From an uncultured Bacteroidales bacterium (GTDB lineage Bacteria > Bacteroidota > Bacteroidia > Bacteroidales > UBA4417), in NCBI GenBank assembly GCA_903879715.1, contig CAIRMR010000186.1, positions 62,001 to 126,000 of the forward strand: a stretch of DNA of 64,000 nucleotides, given 5' to 3'. Numbering within the stretch: the stretch's first letter is position 1; each line of letters begins with the position of its first letter. Shown piece by piece: positions 1 to 9,991 of this stretch. The notes beneath the pieces are model-generated. The model worked only from the letters and a program-made list of their open reading frames with translations. It did not search any database and was not told the DNA's origin. The position numbers and the translations under genes are program-made.

Positions 1-2275
1 AGTAACTCCTGATCAGGTGTCCCAGTTTACGGATATCTTCTTCTTTCCGCATCAGGCTGGGCAGGAAACGCTGATTCAGCAACGTACCGCCGGATTTTAC
101 ATGATCAATCTTGGTCAATGATTTTACAACTGCCGAAGGGCCGTGTGTATCAGCGCCATGCGAAGGTGAAGTGCCATCAGATATTGATTTTCCGGCTAAA
201 CGGCCATTTGGGGTCGCGCCCATAACTTTCCCAAAATAAACATGGCACGTAGTGGAAAGCATATTCAGGTGATATTTCCCGCCTGGTTTGATATTTGGTT
301 TCCCATCGATGGTATCAACCAGGTCATCATAAACTTTAACCGCAATGGCATCCGCATAATCATCGTCGTTTCCGAAAAATGGTGTACGGTTTATGATGGT
401 CTGCCTTAGCAATTCCTCTCCTTCGAAATTTTTCAGAACAGCATTTAAAACCCTGTCCATACTGAATGATTTATCTTGGAAAACATGTTTTTTCAGTGCG
501 GCCAGGCTGTCAGTTATAGTTCCCAGTCCGCAGCATTGAATATAGCTTGTATTGTAGCGCGGTCCGCCATCGTAGTAATCTTTGCCTTTGGAAATACAAT
601 CTTCTATTACCACCGAAAGAAAAGGAGCCGGGGCGTATTTTGCAAACATGCGGTCGATATAGTTGCTGACCCGCATTTTCTGATCAACTACAAATTGAAG
701 CTGTTTCAGAAAAGCATCATAAAGTTCATCGTAAGATTTGAAGTTGCGAGGATCACCGGTTTGTATCCCGACCATTTTTCCGCTTACAGGATTTATCCCG
801 TTGTTGAGTGTTATTTCCAGGATTTTCGGGACATTTAGATAGCCTGTCAGCAAATATGCTTCTTTGCCAAATGCTCCGACTTCAATACAACCACTGCACC
901 CACCTTCGCGGGCGTCCTGCAAGGATTTACCCTGACGCAGTAACTCCAGGATATAAATATCCGGATTAAAAACAGAAGGATAACCATGGCCCTGCCGTAT
1001 AACATGGGCTGCGGCATGCAGAAATTTATCCGGCGTTTTTGCGCTGATGTGAACAGAGTTACCCGGTTGTAAAACATGTAGTTCTTCAATTACGTCAAGC
1101 ATGATATACGAAACTTCGCTGGTTCCGTCGGTTCCATCGCCTTTTAATCCGCCTATATTAATATTTGTAAAATCATTGTATGTGCCGCTTTCGCGGGCAG
1201 TAATACCAACTTTTGGTGGCGCTGGATGGTTATTCACCTTGATCCAGAAGCAGGAAATCAGTTCTTTGGCTTCATCGCGCGAGAGAGTTCCTTCCGCAAT
1301 TTCTTTGGTATAAAATGGTGCCAGGTGTTGGTCAAAATGGCCAGGATTCATGGCATCCCAACCATTCAGTTCAGTAATTGTCCCCAGGTGAACAAACCAA
1401 TACATCTGTATGGCTTCCCAAAGGTTTCGCGGAGCCTTTGCTGGAACCCAGCGACAGACTTCAGCTATTTTAGTTAACTCTGCAACTCTTTTCGGATCAC
1501 TTTCTGTTAAGGCAAGACTTTCAGCGAGTTCAGCATGGCGTTCGGCAAATAAAATAACAGCGTCGCATGAAATATCCATAGCTTTCCACTGCTCTGATTT
1601 ATCGGTTGCTCCCGGGTCATTTATATAATCAAGAGATGCCAGGTTTGCTGCAATTTCCTTTTTAAAATCGATCATCCCTTTCTGATAAATTTTGCCGTCA
1701 AGCGCGGTATGACCTGGCGCACGCTGTTCCATAAATTCTGTAAACAATCCGGCTTCATAAGCTGCTTTCCATTCGTCAGGAACATGGCTGAAGATTCGCT
1801 CGCGCTGGGTTTTACCCTCCCAGTAAGGGATCACCTCTTTTTCGTAAATGTCAATATCCTGCTGGCTGATCGTGTAGCGTTGCATATCACGGGTATTCAG
1901 CACATGAAAATCTTCGACGCTATGGCAGGTAAGTTCCGGGAAAGTAGGTACACACTTTGGTTTTGGACCACGTTCGCCTACTATTAATTCACCTTCACCT
2001 ATATATATAGTCTTTTTCTGACAGTGATCCAGGAAGTTTAAAGCCCTTAAAACCGGAATTGAGAATTTCCCGTAGTTTGCTTTGTAGAATGCAGTTTCAT
2101 GAAGAGCTCTTTCAATTGATAATGTGGGCTCTGCTTCAAAACTCAGTTTCCTCAGTTTTTGAATGCGCTCATTCATTCCCGGTCCAATTTTAGCTTGTTG
2201 GGGTTTATAGAAATTGCCTTCGGCAGTGGCTGGCCTTTCAGGAGTTATAGTGTGTGGTTTGATTTTTTCAAACAT
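1..2275 (-). CDS. Glycyl radical enzyme, trans-4-hydroxy-L-proline dehydratase type (C-terminus off window)
   Basis: I translated this reading frame by hand from the ATG at 2275-2273; it stays open to base 1, giving 758 residues. The catalytic cysteine motif GGCSGCIEVGAFGKEAY is seen, with the thiyl cysteine at about residue 463 (codon 887-889), followed by TGYLNVPKILEITLNNG and GGPRYNTSYIQCCGLGTITD. These blocks match the glycyl radical superfamily (PFL-like). The GCxEVGAFGKEAY block is what I remember from trans-4-hydroxy-L-proline dehydratases, which make pyrroline-5-carboxylate anaerobically. This family is also called HypD, unrelated to the hydrogenase maturase HypD at 55419. The family is usually about 790 residues, so only some 30 are missing, including the RVxGY glycyl radical loop. 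The radical SAM activase is presumably beyond the left edge. Family assignment is firm; substrate assignment is inference. Confidence 0.85.
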   Translation of the reverse strand, partial: MFEKIKPHTITPERPATAEGNFYKPQQAKIGPGMNERIQKLRKLSFEAEPTLSIERALHETAFYKANYGKFSIPVLRALNFLDHCQKKTIYIGEGELIVGERGPKPKCVPTFPELTCHSVEDFHVLNTRDMQRYTISQQDIDIYEKEVIPYWEGKTQRERIFSHVPDEWKAAYEAGLFTEFMEQRAPGHTALDGKIYQKGMIDFKKEIAANLASLDYINDPGATDKSEQWKAMDISCDAVILFAERHAELAESLALTESDPKRVAELTKIAEVCRWVPAKAPRNLWEAIQMYWFVHLGTITELNGWDAMNPGHFDQHLAPFYTKEIAEGTLSRDEAKELISCFWIKVNNHPAPPKVGITARESGTYNDFTNINIGGLKGDGTDGTSEVSYIMLDVIEELHVLQPGNSVHISAKTPDKFLHAAAHVIRQGHGYPSVFNPDIYILELLRQGKSLQDAREGGCSGCIEVGAFGKEAYLLTGYLNVPKILEITLNNGINPVSGKMVGIQTGDPRNFKSYDELYDAFLKQLQFVVDQKMRVSNYIDRMFAKYAPAPFLSVVIEDCISKGKDYYDGGPRYNTSYIQCCGLGTITDSLAALKKHVFQDKSFSMDRVLNAVLKNFEGEELLRQTIINRTPFFGNDDDYADAIAVKVYDDLVDTIDGKPNIKPGGKYHLNMLSTTCHVYFGKVMGATPNGRLAGKSISDGTSPSHGADTHGPSAVVKSLTKIDHVKSGGTLLNQRFLPSLMRKEEDIRKLGHLIRSY

Positions 2276-3052
2276 GGGAATGCCTTTTTTTTTGGAATTT
2301 AAGTTTGCTGAATGAAGTGTAGCAGGATTGAACTATTCGCACAAAAAAATGCGAAAAACTATCACTTGAAAAAAAATGATGAAGGAGGGGAAAAGCTTAA
2401 TTGTAAAACATCAGGCACTCGAATAAGCGTCTGTAGCTTTTTAATAGGGTTGGAATGTAGAGTGTTGTTTCCATGAATCCCGTTTTTGGAGGCAATCAAA
2501 TCATGCTGAATATATTGCAAGTTTGTAGTAACAAAATTACAAATTTTTGTCGGATATCGATTACAAAAAATGTTATTTTTATTTATTTTAAACGATAATG
2601 ATTTTGGCCGTTTCACAGTTTCATTTTAGCTTAAAGCAATATGGATTTTGTCGTTGGGTTTTCGCTCCGGAATTCTGAAATGATTTAATTTGGATAATAA
2701 TAATTGATTTAGACGGGGGAAACACTGCTTCCTGCCAGCAGGGAACAAGCGGAACTTTTAAGAACCGGGAAGCAGGCATTATTCCGGTAGCATTATTCTA
2801 AAAATGAGATTATTGGAAATAAATGTAAATAAGTTAATCATACAATTTGTACTTTTAACTTTTAAATCCGGGGGAAAGTGAAGTTTCACAAGCATTTTTA
2901 CCGATCAGCTAAAAGTTTTTGGTAATTAAAATCATGTGTTTTAGATGATTATATGAATTGCCGGAATTTTCCAGATCATAAATATGAGTAAGTGAATTTA
3001 TTTAAGAAGTAAAATTGCAGTTTTAATAAGAGTACTTATACGTTTGAACGGT
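2276..3052. other. Intergenic region between divergent genes
   Basis: This 777-base AT-rich gap separates the minus-strand dehydratase from the plus-strand regulator, so it should hold promoters for both. A short minus-strand open frame around 2362-2616 has no recognisable domain or start context and looks like chance. I see no RNA gene or clear repeat. Confidence 0.5.
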
Positions 3053-5950
3053 ATGGTTTTTAAAGAAATAAAAACATTTCTGATTTTATTGCTTGGATTA
3101 ATCAGTATAACAAGGATACAAGCTCAATCTACTCATTATGGCCTGCCGGGCATTAGAAATTTTTCACGTTCGGAATATTCCGGTGGAATTCAAAGCTGGT
3201 CAATCGGCGAAACGGATAATGGCTTAATGTATTTTGCCAATAACAGTGGACTGCTTGAATATAATGGCGCCAACTGGACTTTATACAAATCTGTCCAGGC
3301 AGTTAACCGGGCACTATGTACGGATGGTAACCGGATTTATACAGGCGCATTTGGAGAATTTGGTTTTTATGAAGAAAATTCAAAGGGAACCTTGGTTTAT
3401 CATTCGTTAATCCCGTTGATTAAGGGCAAGATTGGCGATTTTGATGAAATCTGGCGAATACATAAAACAAGTTTTGGAATTGTTTTTCAATCATTTAAAG
3501 CGTTATTTATATATCAGGACGGTAAAATTGAAATTGTTTATCCCCACACTAGTTTTCATTTTTCTTACTACGTTAATGGAATTTTGTGGATTTATGACGA
3601 AGAACAAGGGTTATTGCAATATCGTGATGGTAAGGTAAGGACGATGCCTGGTGGCGATTTTTTTATTGGAACACAAATCTGGTCAATACTGCCTTTAAAC
3701 GACAACGAAGTTTTGATTGGAACCAATAAGAATGGTATTTATCGTTATAACGGCGTCAAAGTACTTCCATGGAATTCAAAAATAAATGATCAATTAAAAA
3801 AATACCAGCTCTTTTCGGCGAAAAAGCTCAAAAATAATTATTTTGCTTTCGGAACCATTCAAAATGGTTTAATTGTTACCGATACAACCGGAAACCTGGT
3901 ATTTGAGATGAACAAAGAGCGTGGGTTGCAGAACAATACGGTTTTGGATATCGGGCAGGATTATAAAGGGAATATCTGGCTCTGCCTCGATAATGGTATT
4001 TCCATGATTGAATTCGATTCGCCTATTTCGTACTTTCAAGATTATTTTGACATAGGAACCGGTTATGCTTCAGCTAAATTTGGGGATAACATTTATTTGG
4101 GGACAAATCAGGGACTTTTTTATATTAGATGGAATGATTTTATAAATCCGGCAAAAACAAAGTCAAGTGTCAGGCTGATTGAAGGTACGGAAGGCCAGGT
4201 TTGGAATCTTTCGGTTATTGACAATACATTGTTGTGCGGACACAGTAATGGCATATTCCAGGTGGTAGGGAATAAAGCGTCGAAAATTTCCTCCGTTTCT
4301 GGGGCATGGAATTTTCTAAAACTCAACAATACCCGGTTTATCCTGGTAGGGTCTTATACTGGATTGTCAACATTTGAAAACAAAGGAGGCAAATGGCAAT
4401 ACCATAATGTAATTAAGGGATTTAGAGAATCATCGCGCTTTATACAAAGGGATGAGTCCGGAAATATTTGGGTCGGGCATTCATATAAAGGAATTTACAG
4501 GCTAAAGTTGGATAGTACCTTGCATAATGTATCTGAAATAAAGCTATTTACGTCAATGGATGGTTTGCCATCTGACAAGTCGAATTTTTTATTCAGAATT
4601 CAATCTGAAATAGTGGTTGCTTCAATAAATGGGATATATAAATTCAATATTAAGGCCGGGAAGTTTGAGAAAGAAATAAAATATTCTGCATATTTTGCTA
4701 AAAATCAGCAGGTTGATTATCTGTACCAGGATTCGGAACGAAATATCTGGTTCTATGCCGACAAGCATCTGGGCGTTTTGCGAATACAGGAGGATGGATC
4801 ATATAAAAAGATCATGGTTCCGTTTGCAAAACTTGCTAATATTATGCTTCCCGCTTTTGAGCATGTAAATGAACTCGATCAGAATAATGTACTTATAGGA
4901 ATTGAAGGAGGATTTGCAAACTACATTTCGAAATACAATAAAGATTATTCTATACCATGCACAATCTTTATTTGCGACCTGAGGTCGAGGGATACAGCAG
5001 AAGGTGTATTCAGGTTTAACAGCAAATGTGGCAGCCAAACGGTAATACCTGGTTTCAGGTTTAAAAACAATGCAATCTCAATTACTTTTGCAGCAAACAA
5101 TTATGAGTCGACTGAAACCGGATTTCAATATAAATTATCAGGTTTTGATGACAATTGGTCCGATTGGACAACCCAAAAGTTCAAAGAATATACCAATCTT
5201 CCTTCCGGGAAATATACCTTCTTGTTACGAGCCCGCAACAATGACCAAACTATACCTGCTGAAATATCATATAAATTCATTGTTTTAGCACCCTGGTATC
5301 GTTCCAGCTATGCTTTGATTATATATCTTTTCATTTTGTTGCTGTTTATTTACCTCGGCCAGCGCTATTTAACGTATCGAATTGAAAAATCACGCCTGGC
5401 TGAAAAACTGAAACAAAAAGAGAAATATCTTTCCCGTGAGCAGAAATTAAAAGGAGAAGCCCTGATAATTGAAAAAGAAATGGAACGCCTTCGTAACGAA
5501 GCTTTGCATCTTGAAATGATACATAAGGAAAAGGAGCTGGCTAATTCAACTATGCTTCTGATCAAGAAAAACAACTTGCTGAATAAATTGCAGGCAGATT
5601 TACGGGATGTAAATTCATCCCTGGGAAATGATTTGGCTAAAAACAGTATAAACAGCCTTATAAAGCGGATTGATAAGGAAATTGATAACGAAAAACAATG
5701 GAAAGTATTCGACTTGCATATTGAACAAGTGTATGAAGAACTATTTAAAAAATTGAAAGAAAGTTACCCTGATCTGACGCCCCGCGAATTAAGCTTATGC
5801 GCATACCTTCGGATGAATATTTCGAGCAAGGAAATTGCAACACTTATGAATATCAGTGCCCGTGGAGTTGAAATCAGCCGTTACCGCATCCGCAAAAAAC
5901 TCAGGTTGGACCGCGAAGCAAATCTCACAGAATTTATGATAAACCTTTGA
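3053..5950 (+). CDS. Membrane one-component regulator: beta-propeller sensor, Y_Y_Y domain, LuxR-type HTH
   Basis: This protein of about 965 residues probably senses a glycan in the periplasm and controls the adjacent glucan locus. It starts with a signal peptide (residues 1-25, ending IQAQS). About 640 residues of propeller repeats of the Reg_prop type follow (NIWLCLDNGISMIEF, NIWVGHSYKGIYRL). A Y_Y_Y domain comes next (near 675-745, FQYKLSGFDDNWSDW), then one membrane helix (ALIIYLFILLLFIYL), a charged coiled coil, and a C-terminal LuxR-like helix-turn-helix (LTPRELSLCAYLRMNISSKEIA). There is no histidine kinase or receiver domain, unlike hybrid two-component regulators of many such loci. 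An in-frame TTG lies at 3044, but the ATG at 3053 gives the normal signal peptide. It lies 860 bases upstream of susC, in the same direction. Confidence 0.85.
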   Translation: MVFKEIKTFLILLLGLISITRIQAQSTHYGLPGIRNFSRSEYSGGIQSWSIGETDNGLMYFANNSGLLEYNGANWTLYKSVQAVNRALCTDGNRIYTGAFGEFGFYEENSKGTLVYHSLIPLIKGKIGDFDEIWRIHKTSFGIVFQSFKALFIYQDGKIEIVYPHTSFHFSYYVNGILWIYDEEQGLLQYRDGKVRTMPGGDFFIGTQIWSILPLNDNEVLIGTNKNGIYRYNGVKVLPWNSKINDQLKKYQLFSAKKLKNNYFAFGTIQNGLIVTDTTGNLVFEMNKERGLQNNTVLDIGQDYKGNIWLCLDNGISMIEFDSPISYFQDYFDIGTGYASAKFGDNIYLGTNQGLFYIRWNDFINPAKTKSSVRLIEGTEGQVWNLSVIDNTLLCGHSNGIFQVVGNKASKISSVSGAWNFLKLNNTRFILVGSYTGLSTFENKGGKWQYHNVIKGFRESSRFIQRDESGNIWVGHSYKGIYRLKLDSTLHNVSEIKLFTSMDGLPSDKSNFLFRIQSEIVVASINGIYKFNIKAGKFEKEIKYSAYFAKNQQVDYLYQDSERNIWFYADKHLGVLRIQEDGSYKKIMVPFAKLANIMLPAFEHVNELDQNNVLIGIEGGFANYISKYNKDYSIPCTIFICDLRSRDTAEGVFRFNSKCGSQTVIPGFRFKNNAISITFAANNYESTETGFQYKLSGFDDNWSDWTTQKFKEYTNLPSGKYTFLLRARNNDQTIPAEISYKFIVLAPWYRSSYALIIYLFILLLFIYLGQRYLTYRIEKSRLAEKLKQKEKYLSREQKLKGEALIIEKEMERLRNEALHLEMIHKEKELANSTMLLIKKNNLLNKLQADLRDVNSSLGNDLAKNSINSLIKRIDKEIDNEKQWKVFDLHIEQVYEELFKKLKESYPDLTPRELSLCAYLRMNISSKEIATLMNISARGVEISRYRIRKKLRLDREANLTEFMINL

Positions 5951-6810
5951 ATATAATTTGTTAAAACTGATGATAGGACTTCTCATACAAGTATTCTCAT
6001 GCATTGTTTCTACATCAGGAGTCTTCGTGTTTTTCAAATACTGCCACTCCCGATTACTATAAGCTGATTTATTTTCCCTTTTGTTATTTCTGACAATATA
6101 GATAGAAGGCTTTCCGGATTCCGGCACCTTTTATTTTTCCGCATATTAATAATTAAATTTATTCAGATTTCTTTCCTGAAATATCCCGCCTTTTAAAGCC
6201 AGTTGCAATAGGACCAATAATGTTGACGTATTGATTTTAGGCCTGGATTAAGTATATATATATTATATTCAGTGATATACACTTTAATTGATGTATAAAT
6301 GATGTAATAGTAGTTAAGAGTCTGATGTATATTTGTCGCATTCCCCAATAGTATGAATATTAAATTGTAAATCTATATTTGGGCTGTCAATTACAGCTTG
6401 ACTTCAAAACATCGACTTTCATGAATCTTCCACAAATCAATTTGCTATTGTCCTTTCAAAGCGTACATTTTTAGGGATAGAATATAGAAATACATGATTG
6501 CAGGTTCCTCCCAATTAATAGCAACCAGGTTATACTTCAAAATATAAAAAAAAAGCTAGTTGATTTGAAATGTATGAAAACTTTGTATTACTTTAGTAAC
6601 TGCAAATAGAATCAAAATAGAAGGTTTTAAGTTCAGTCCTGTCATAACCCTTTTTTAAATTGTCATTATCCTTATCCGGCAATTTTACTAATGATATCAT
6701 TTTAAAGTGTTTGTACTGATTCGGTAAAAGTTACAAGTAAATAAAAATCTTAATTTCAAAATCACCAAACCCCAAATCAACCAATCAATCACATGTAATT
6801 AACCATTATT
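5951..6810. other. Long leader region upstream of susC
   Basis: This 860-base AT-rich gap between the regulator and susC contains no credible gene. It includes a run of TATATATA-like sequence near 6250-6270 and a candidate promoter at 6564-6596. Its length fits a regulated promoter with a long untranslated leader for the glucan operon, but I cannot identify the operator. Confidence 0.45.
6564..6596 (+). promoter_or_regulatory. Candidate Bacteroidota-type promoter for the susC operon
   Basis: TTTG at 6564-6567 and TACTTTAG at 6589-6596 are 21 bases apart. This resembles the Bacteroidota -33 TTTG and -7 TAnnTTTG pair with one mismatch in the -7 box. It would leave a leader of about 200 bases before the susC ATG. 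The assignment is by eye only. Confidence 0.3.
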
Positions 6811-9800
6811 ATGAAAAAAAAGCTGTTACTAAGTACGTTTTTATTAGTTTTTTCTTTCTGGGCATGGTCTCAGGAAGTTCAGATCAGTGGAGTCGTGAAA
6901 TCGGCCACGGATAACCTGCCTCTACCGGGAGCTTCAGTTGTTATTAAAGGAACTGTAACCGGAACTACTACCGATATTAACGGTAAATACACCCTTAAAG
7001 CTAACCCTAAACAGGTGTTGGTTTATTCATTCGTTGGAATGACTGCTTATGAAATTACTGTTACCGCAGGCACTAACAATGTGGATGTTATTCTGTCAGA
7101 AGCGGCAGTAATGACATCAGAAGTTGTTGTTGTTGGTTATGGAACACAAAAGAAAAGTGTTACCACAGGAGCCATTTCCAGCGTAAAAGCCAAGGATATG
7201 GAGAAAACTCCCAATGGCCGTGTTGAGCAAGCCTTACAGGGAAGAGTTTCCGGGGTAACCATAGCTGCAAATTCCGGGCAACCAGGTGCTGCCTCCACAA
7301 TTCGCATACGTGGTGTTACTACTTTCGGTGATGGTGGAAATAATCCATTATGGGTTGTTGATGGAGTGGTTGTAGCTGCTGATGGAATCGGGTATATAAA
7401 TCAAGCGGATATTGCATCTATCGAAGTTCTGAAAGATGCTGCATCTGCGGCTATTTATGGAACCAGGGCTGCTACTGGGGTTATTTTGGTTACTACTAAA
7501 AAAGGCCAGGCAGGGAAAATGCAGGTCAACTATAATGCTTTTTATGGCTCATCAGCTCCAGCCAAAACGCTGAAGTTGTTAAATGCAACACAGTATGCGA
7601 CCTTAATAAACGAACGCCAGACGAATGGTGGTTTAGACATTAAGTTTCCTAACGTAGGGCAGTATGGAACTGGTACCGATTGGCAAAAGGCAATTTTCAA
7701 TACCAATGCCATGCGTTATTCGCACGAGCTAAGCGTTAGTGGCGGGAATGACCGATCAACATTTTATACATCTATCGGTATTACTAACCAGGAAGGAATT
7801 GTTTTGCCGGAAATTTCCAACTACAATAAAATAAGTATACGTTTAAATTCCGAACATAAAATATCCAAAGTTTTTACATTTGGACAAACCCTGGGATATA
7901 CACATCAAAAATCAATCGGGATTGGAAATACGAACAGTGAATTCGGTGGACCATTAAGTTCGGCGATAAATCTTGATCCTATTACACCCTTAATTGAAAC
8001 GGATCCTTTGCTTGCCGCCGCTTATCCGGCTGTTGCCATCAGAGATGCCAATGGTAATCCTTACGGAATTTCACCTACCGTGGGGCAGGAAATGACAAAC
8101 CCTTTGGCTTATTCACAAACCAGGTTAGGACAGTTTAACTGGTCCGATGATATCGCAGGAAATGCATACCTTGAAGCAAATATCAATAAACATATTAAAA
8201 TCAGGTCATCTGCCGGTGCTAAATTAGCATTTTGGGGATGGCAGGGATTTACTCCGACTTATTATTTAAATGCTTCAACATCGAACACAGTGAATAATTA
8301 TGGTCAAAGTAACGCAACCGCCCTGGATTGGAACATTGAAAACACTTTATTGTACAGCAATAAGATACAGGATCATGAATTCAGCATTTTACTCGGGCAG
8401 GGAGCTTATGTAAATGGTATCGGAGGCGGAACCTCCAATACGATACAAGGCCTTCCAATCACAAGTTACGAGGATGCTTCCTTTAATTTCAATATCCCAC
8501 AGGCTAACAGGATATCAGGAACTTATGATTATGTAGAACATAAAATATCTTCTTTATTTAGTCGTATTAATTACAATTATAAAGAGAAATATATGTTTAC
8601 CGGTATTATCCGTCGCGACGGTTCCACCCGGTTTGGCGCGAATTATAAATATGGTATATTCCCATCTTTCTCCTTGGGTTGGGTTGTTTCAGGCGAAAGT
8701 TTCTGGAAAACCAATGATATCATCAACACCCTGAAAATCAGGGGTGGATATGGTGTAAACGGTAATGATGGCAGTATCGGAGATTTTGGTTACCTTTCTA
8801 CAGTTGTGGGTGGTTTCAATTACACCATTGGTAATACCGGAAATATTACAACAGGATATGCCCCCAGGACACTTGATAATCCTGATTTGCATTGGGAAGA
8901 AACTTCGCAGTTGAACATTGGGGTTGATGTAAGGTTTTTAACAAACTTTAATGCAGTATTTGAAGTGTTCAAGAAATCTACTAATGGGATATTAAGGAGC
9001 ATCCCAATACCTGGTTATGTTGGTACTTCGGAACAACCTGTAGGAAACGTAGCTGATATGTTCAATAAAGGTATTGAATTCGAATTAGGATATAATAAAA
9101 CATTCGGAGAAGTTACTTTTTCAGCAAATGGTAATATTGCTTATCTGAAAAATGAGGTTACCTATGTGAATTCAGATGCTGATTTTATTACAGGTGGCGC
9201 GTCATTCCAATCTATGGGACCAGTTACAAGGATCGCGGTTGGCCAATCATATAACTCATTCTATGGGTATAAAACAGATGGGATTTTCCAGAATTGGAAT
9301 GAAGTTAATGCTTATGTAAACCCGGCAGGTGGTTTGATTCAACCAAATGCCGCTCCCGGTGATTTGAAATGGGTTGACACAGATGCTGACGGCCTTATTA
9401 CTGAAGCTGATAAAACTTTCCTGGGATCGAGTATTCCTAAATATACCTTTGGTCTGACCTTAAATGCCGCTTACAAAGGATTTGATATCATGATATTTGG
9501 CCAGGGTGCTGCTGGTAACAAAATCTTCCAGGGCCTGCGCCGTTTGGATATTGAATATTCGAACTGGCAGACCATAGCATTAAGCCGCTGGACTGGTGAA
9601 GGCACTTCAAATACATATCCCCGCCTTACCGCTAATGATGCGAATGAAAACTTTGGTAAAATGTCGGATTTTTACCTCGAAAAAGGAGATTATCTGCGAC
9701 TTAAACAACTTCAGATTGGCTATACCATTAATGCGGCCATCCTGAAAAAAATTGATATCAGTAAATTACGCGTATACGTGCAGTCTGAGAATTTGTTCAC

Positions 9801-9915
9801 CTTAACCAAATATTCCGGGTATGATCCTGAAATCGGGGGTGGCGTTTCTGGTATAGACAAAGGCTTTTATCCACAAGCCCGTTCATTTATAGCCGGAGTT
9901 CAATTGCAATTTTAA
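6811..9915 (+). CDS. susC: SusC-family TonB-dependent outer membrane glycan transporter
   Basis: This 1034-residue protein is the outer membrane channel that imports glycan oligomers using TonB energy. It has a signal peptide (residues 1-20) and a carboxypeptidase-regulatory-like beta-sandwich (about 22-105, ISGVVKSATDNLPLPGASVVIKG). The plug domain follows with the SusC signature EVVVVGYGTQKK and QALQGRVSGVTI, then the long beta-barrel ending in GVQLQF with the usual terminal Phe. Length is typical for SusC. The SusD partner begins 76 bases downstream, and the two form a lidded import complex. No anti-sigma-interacting N-terminal extension is seen, which fits control by the upstream propeller regulator. 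The surrounding GH16, GH81 and GH30 genes suggest a beta-1,3/1,6-glucan substrate; this is inferred from context. Confidence 0.95.
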   Translation: MKKKLLLSTFLLVFSFWAWSQEVQISGVVKSATDNLPLPGASVVIKGTVTGTTTDINGKYTLKANPKQVLVYSFVGMTAYEITVTAGTNNVDVILSEAAVMTSEVVVVGYGTQKKSVTTGAISSVKAKDMEKTPNGRVEQALQGRVSGVTIAANSGQPGAASTIRIRGVTTFGDGGNNPLWVVDGVVVAADGIGYINQADIASIEVLKDAASAAIYGTRAATGVILVTTKKGQAGKMQVNYNAFYGSSAPAKTLKLLNATQYATLINERQTNGGLDIKFPNVGQYGTGTDWQKAIFNTNAMRYSHELSVSGGNDRSTFYTSIGITNQEGIVLPEISNYNKISIRLNSEHKISKVFTFGQTLGYTHQKSIGIGNTNSEFGGPLSSAINLDPITPLIETDPLLAAAYPAVAIRDANGNPYGISPTVGQEMTNPLAYSQTRLGQFNWSDDIAGNAYLEANINKHIKIRSSAGAKLAFWGWQGFTPTYYLNASTSNTVNNYGQSNATALDWNIENTLLYSNKIQDHEFSILLGQGAYVNGIGGGTSNTIQGLPITSYEDASFNFNIPQANRISGTYDYVEHKISSLFSRINYNYKEKYMFTGIIRRDGSTRFGANYKYGIFPSFSLGWVVSGESFWKTNDIINTLKIRGGYGVNGNDGSIGDFGYLSTVVGGFNYTIGNTGNITTGYAPRTLDNPDLHWEETSQLNIGVDVRFLTNFNAVFEVFKKSTNGILRSIPIPGYVGTSEQPVGNVADMFNKGIEFELGYNKTFGEVTFSANGNIAYLKNEVTYVNSDADFITGGASFQSMGPVTRIAVGQSYNSFYGYKTDGIFQNWNEVNAYVNPAGGLIQPNAAPGDLKWVDTDADGLITEADKTFLGSSIPKYTFGLTLNAAYKGFDIMIFGQGAAGNKIFQGLRRLDIEYSNWQTIALSRWTGEGTSNTYPRLTANDANENFGKMSDFYLEKGDYLRLKQLQIGYTINAAILKKIDISKLRVYVQSENLFTLTKYSGYDPEIGGGVSGIDKGFYPQARSFIAGVQLQF

Positions 9916-9945
9916 TTTTTACGCATGAGATTTCATTCGTAAAAA
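9916..9945 (+). terminator. Intercistronic hairpin between susC and susD
   Basis: TTTTTACG (9916-9923) pairs with CGTAAAAA (9938-9945). After one mismatch, ATGA (9925-9928) pairs with TCAT (9933-9936) around a GATT loop. The hairpin begins one base after the susC stop codon. It may protect the susC message end or attenuate read-through so that susC and susD differ in level; this role is inferred. Confidence 0.5.
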
Positions 9946-9991
9946 CTGTGCTTTATTAAATTAAGACACTCACAAACAAAATTTAAACAAA

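Noticed and set aside
2362-2616. 84-codon minus-strand open frame upstream of the regulator
   Set aside because: It has no ribosome-binding context, signal or recognisable domain and shares AT-rich sequence with a promoter region; likely chance.
5795-6127. 110-codon minus-strand frame overlapping the end of the regulator
   Set aside because: It covers the helix-turn-helix coding region on the opposite strand and has no domain, so it is a shadow.
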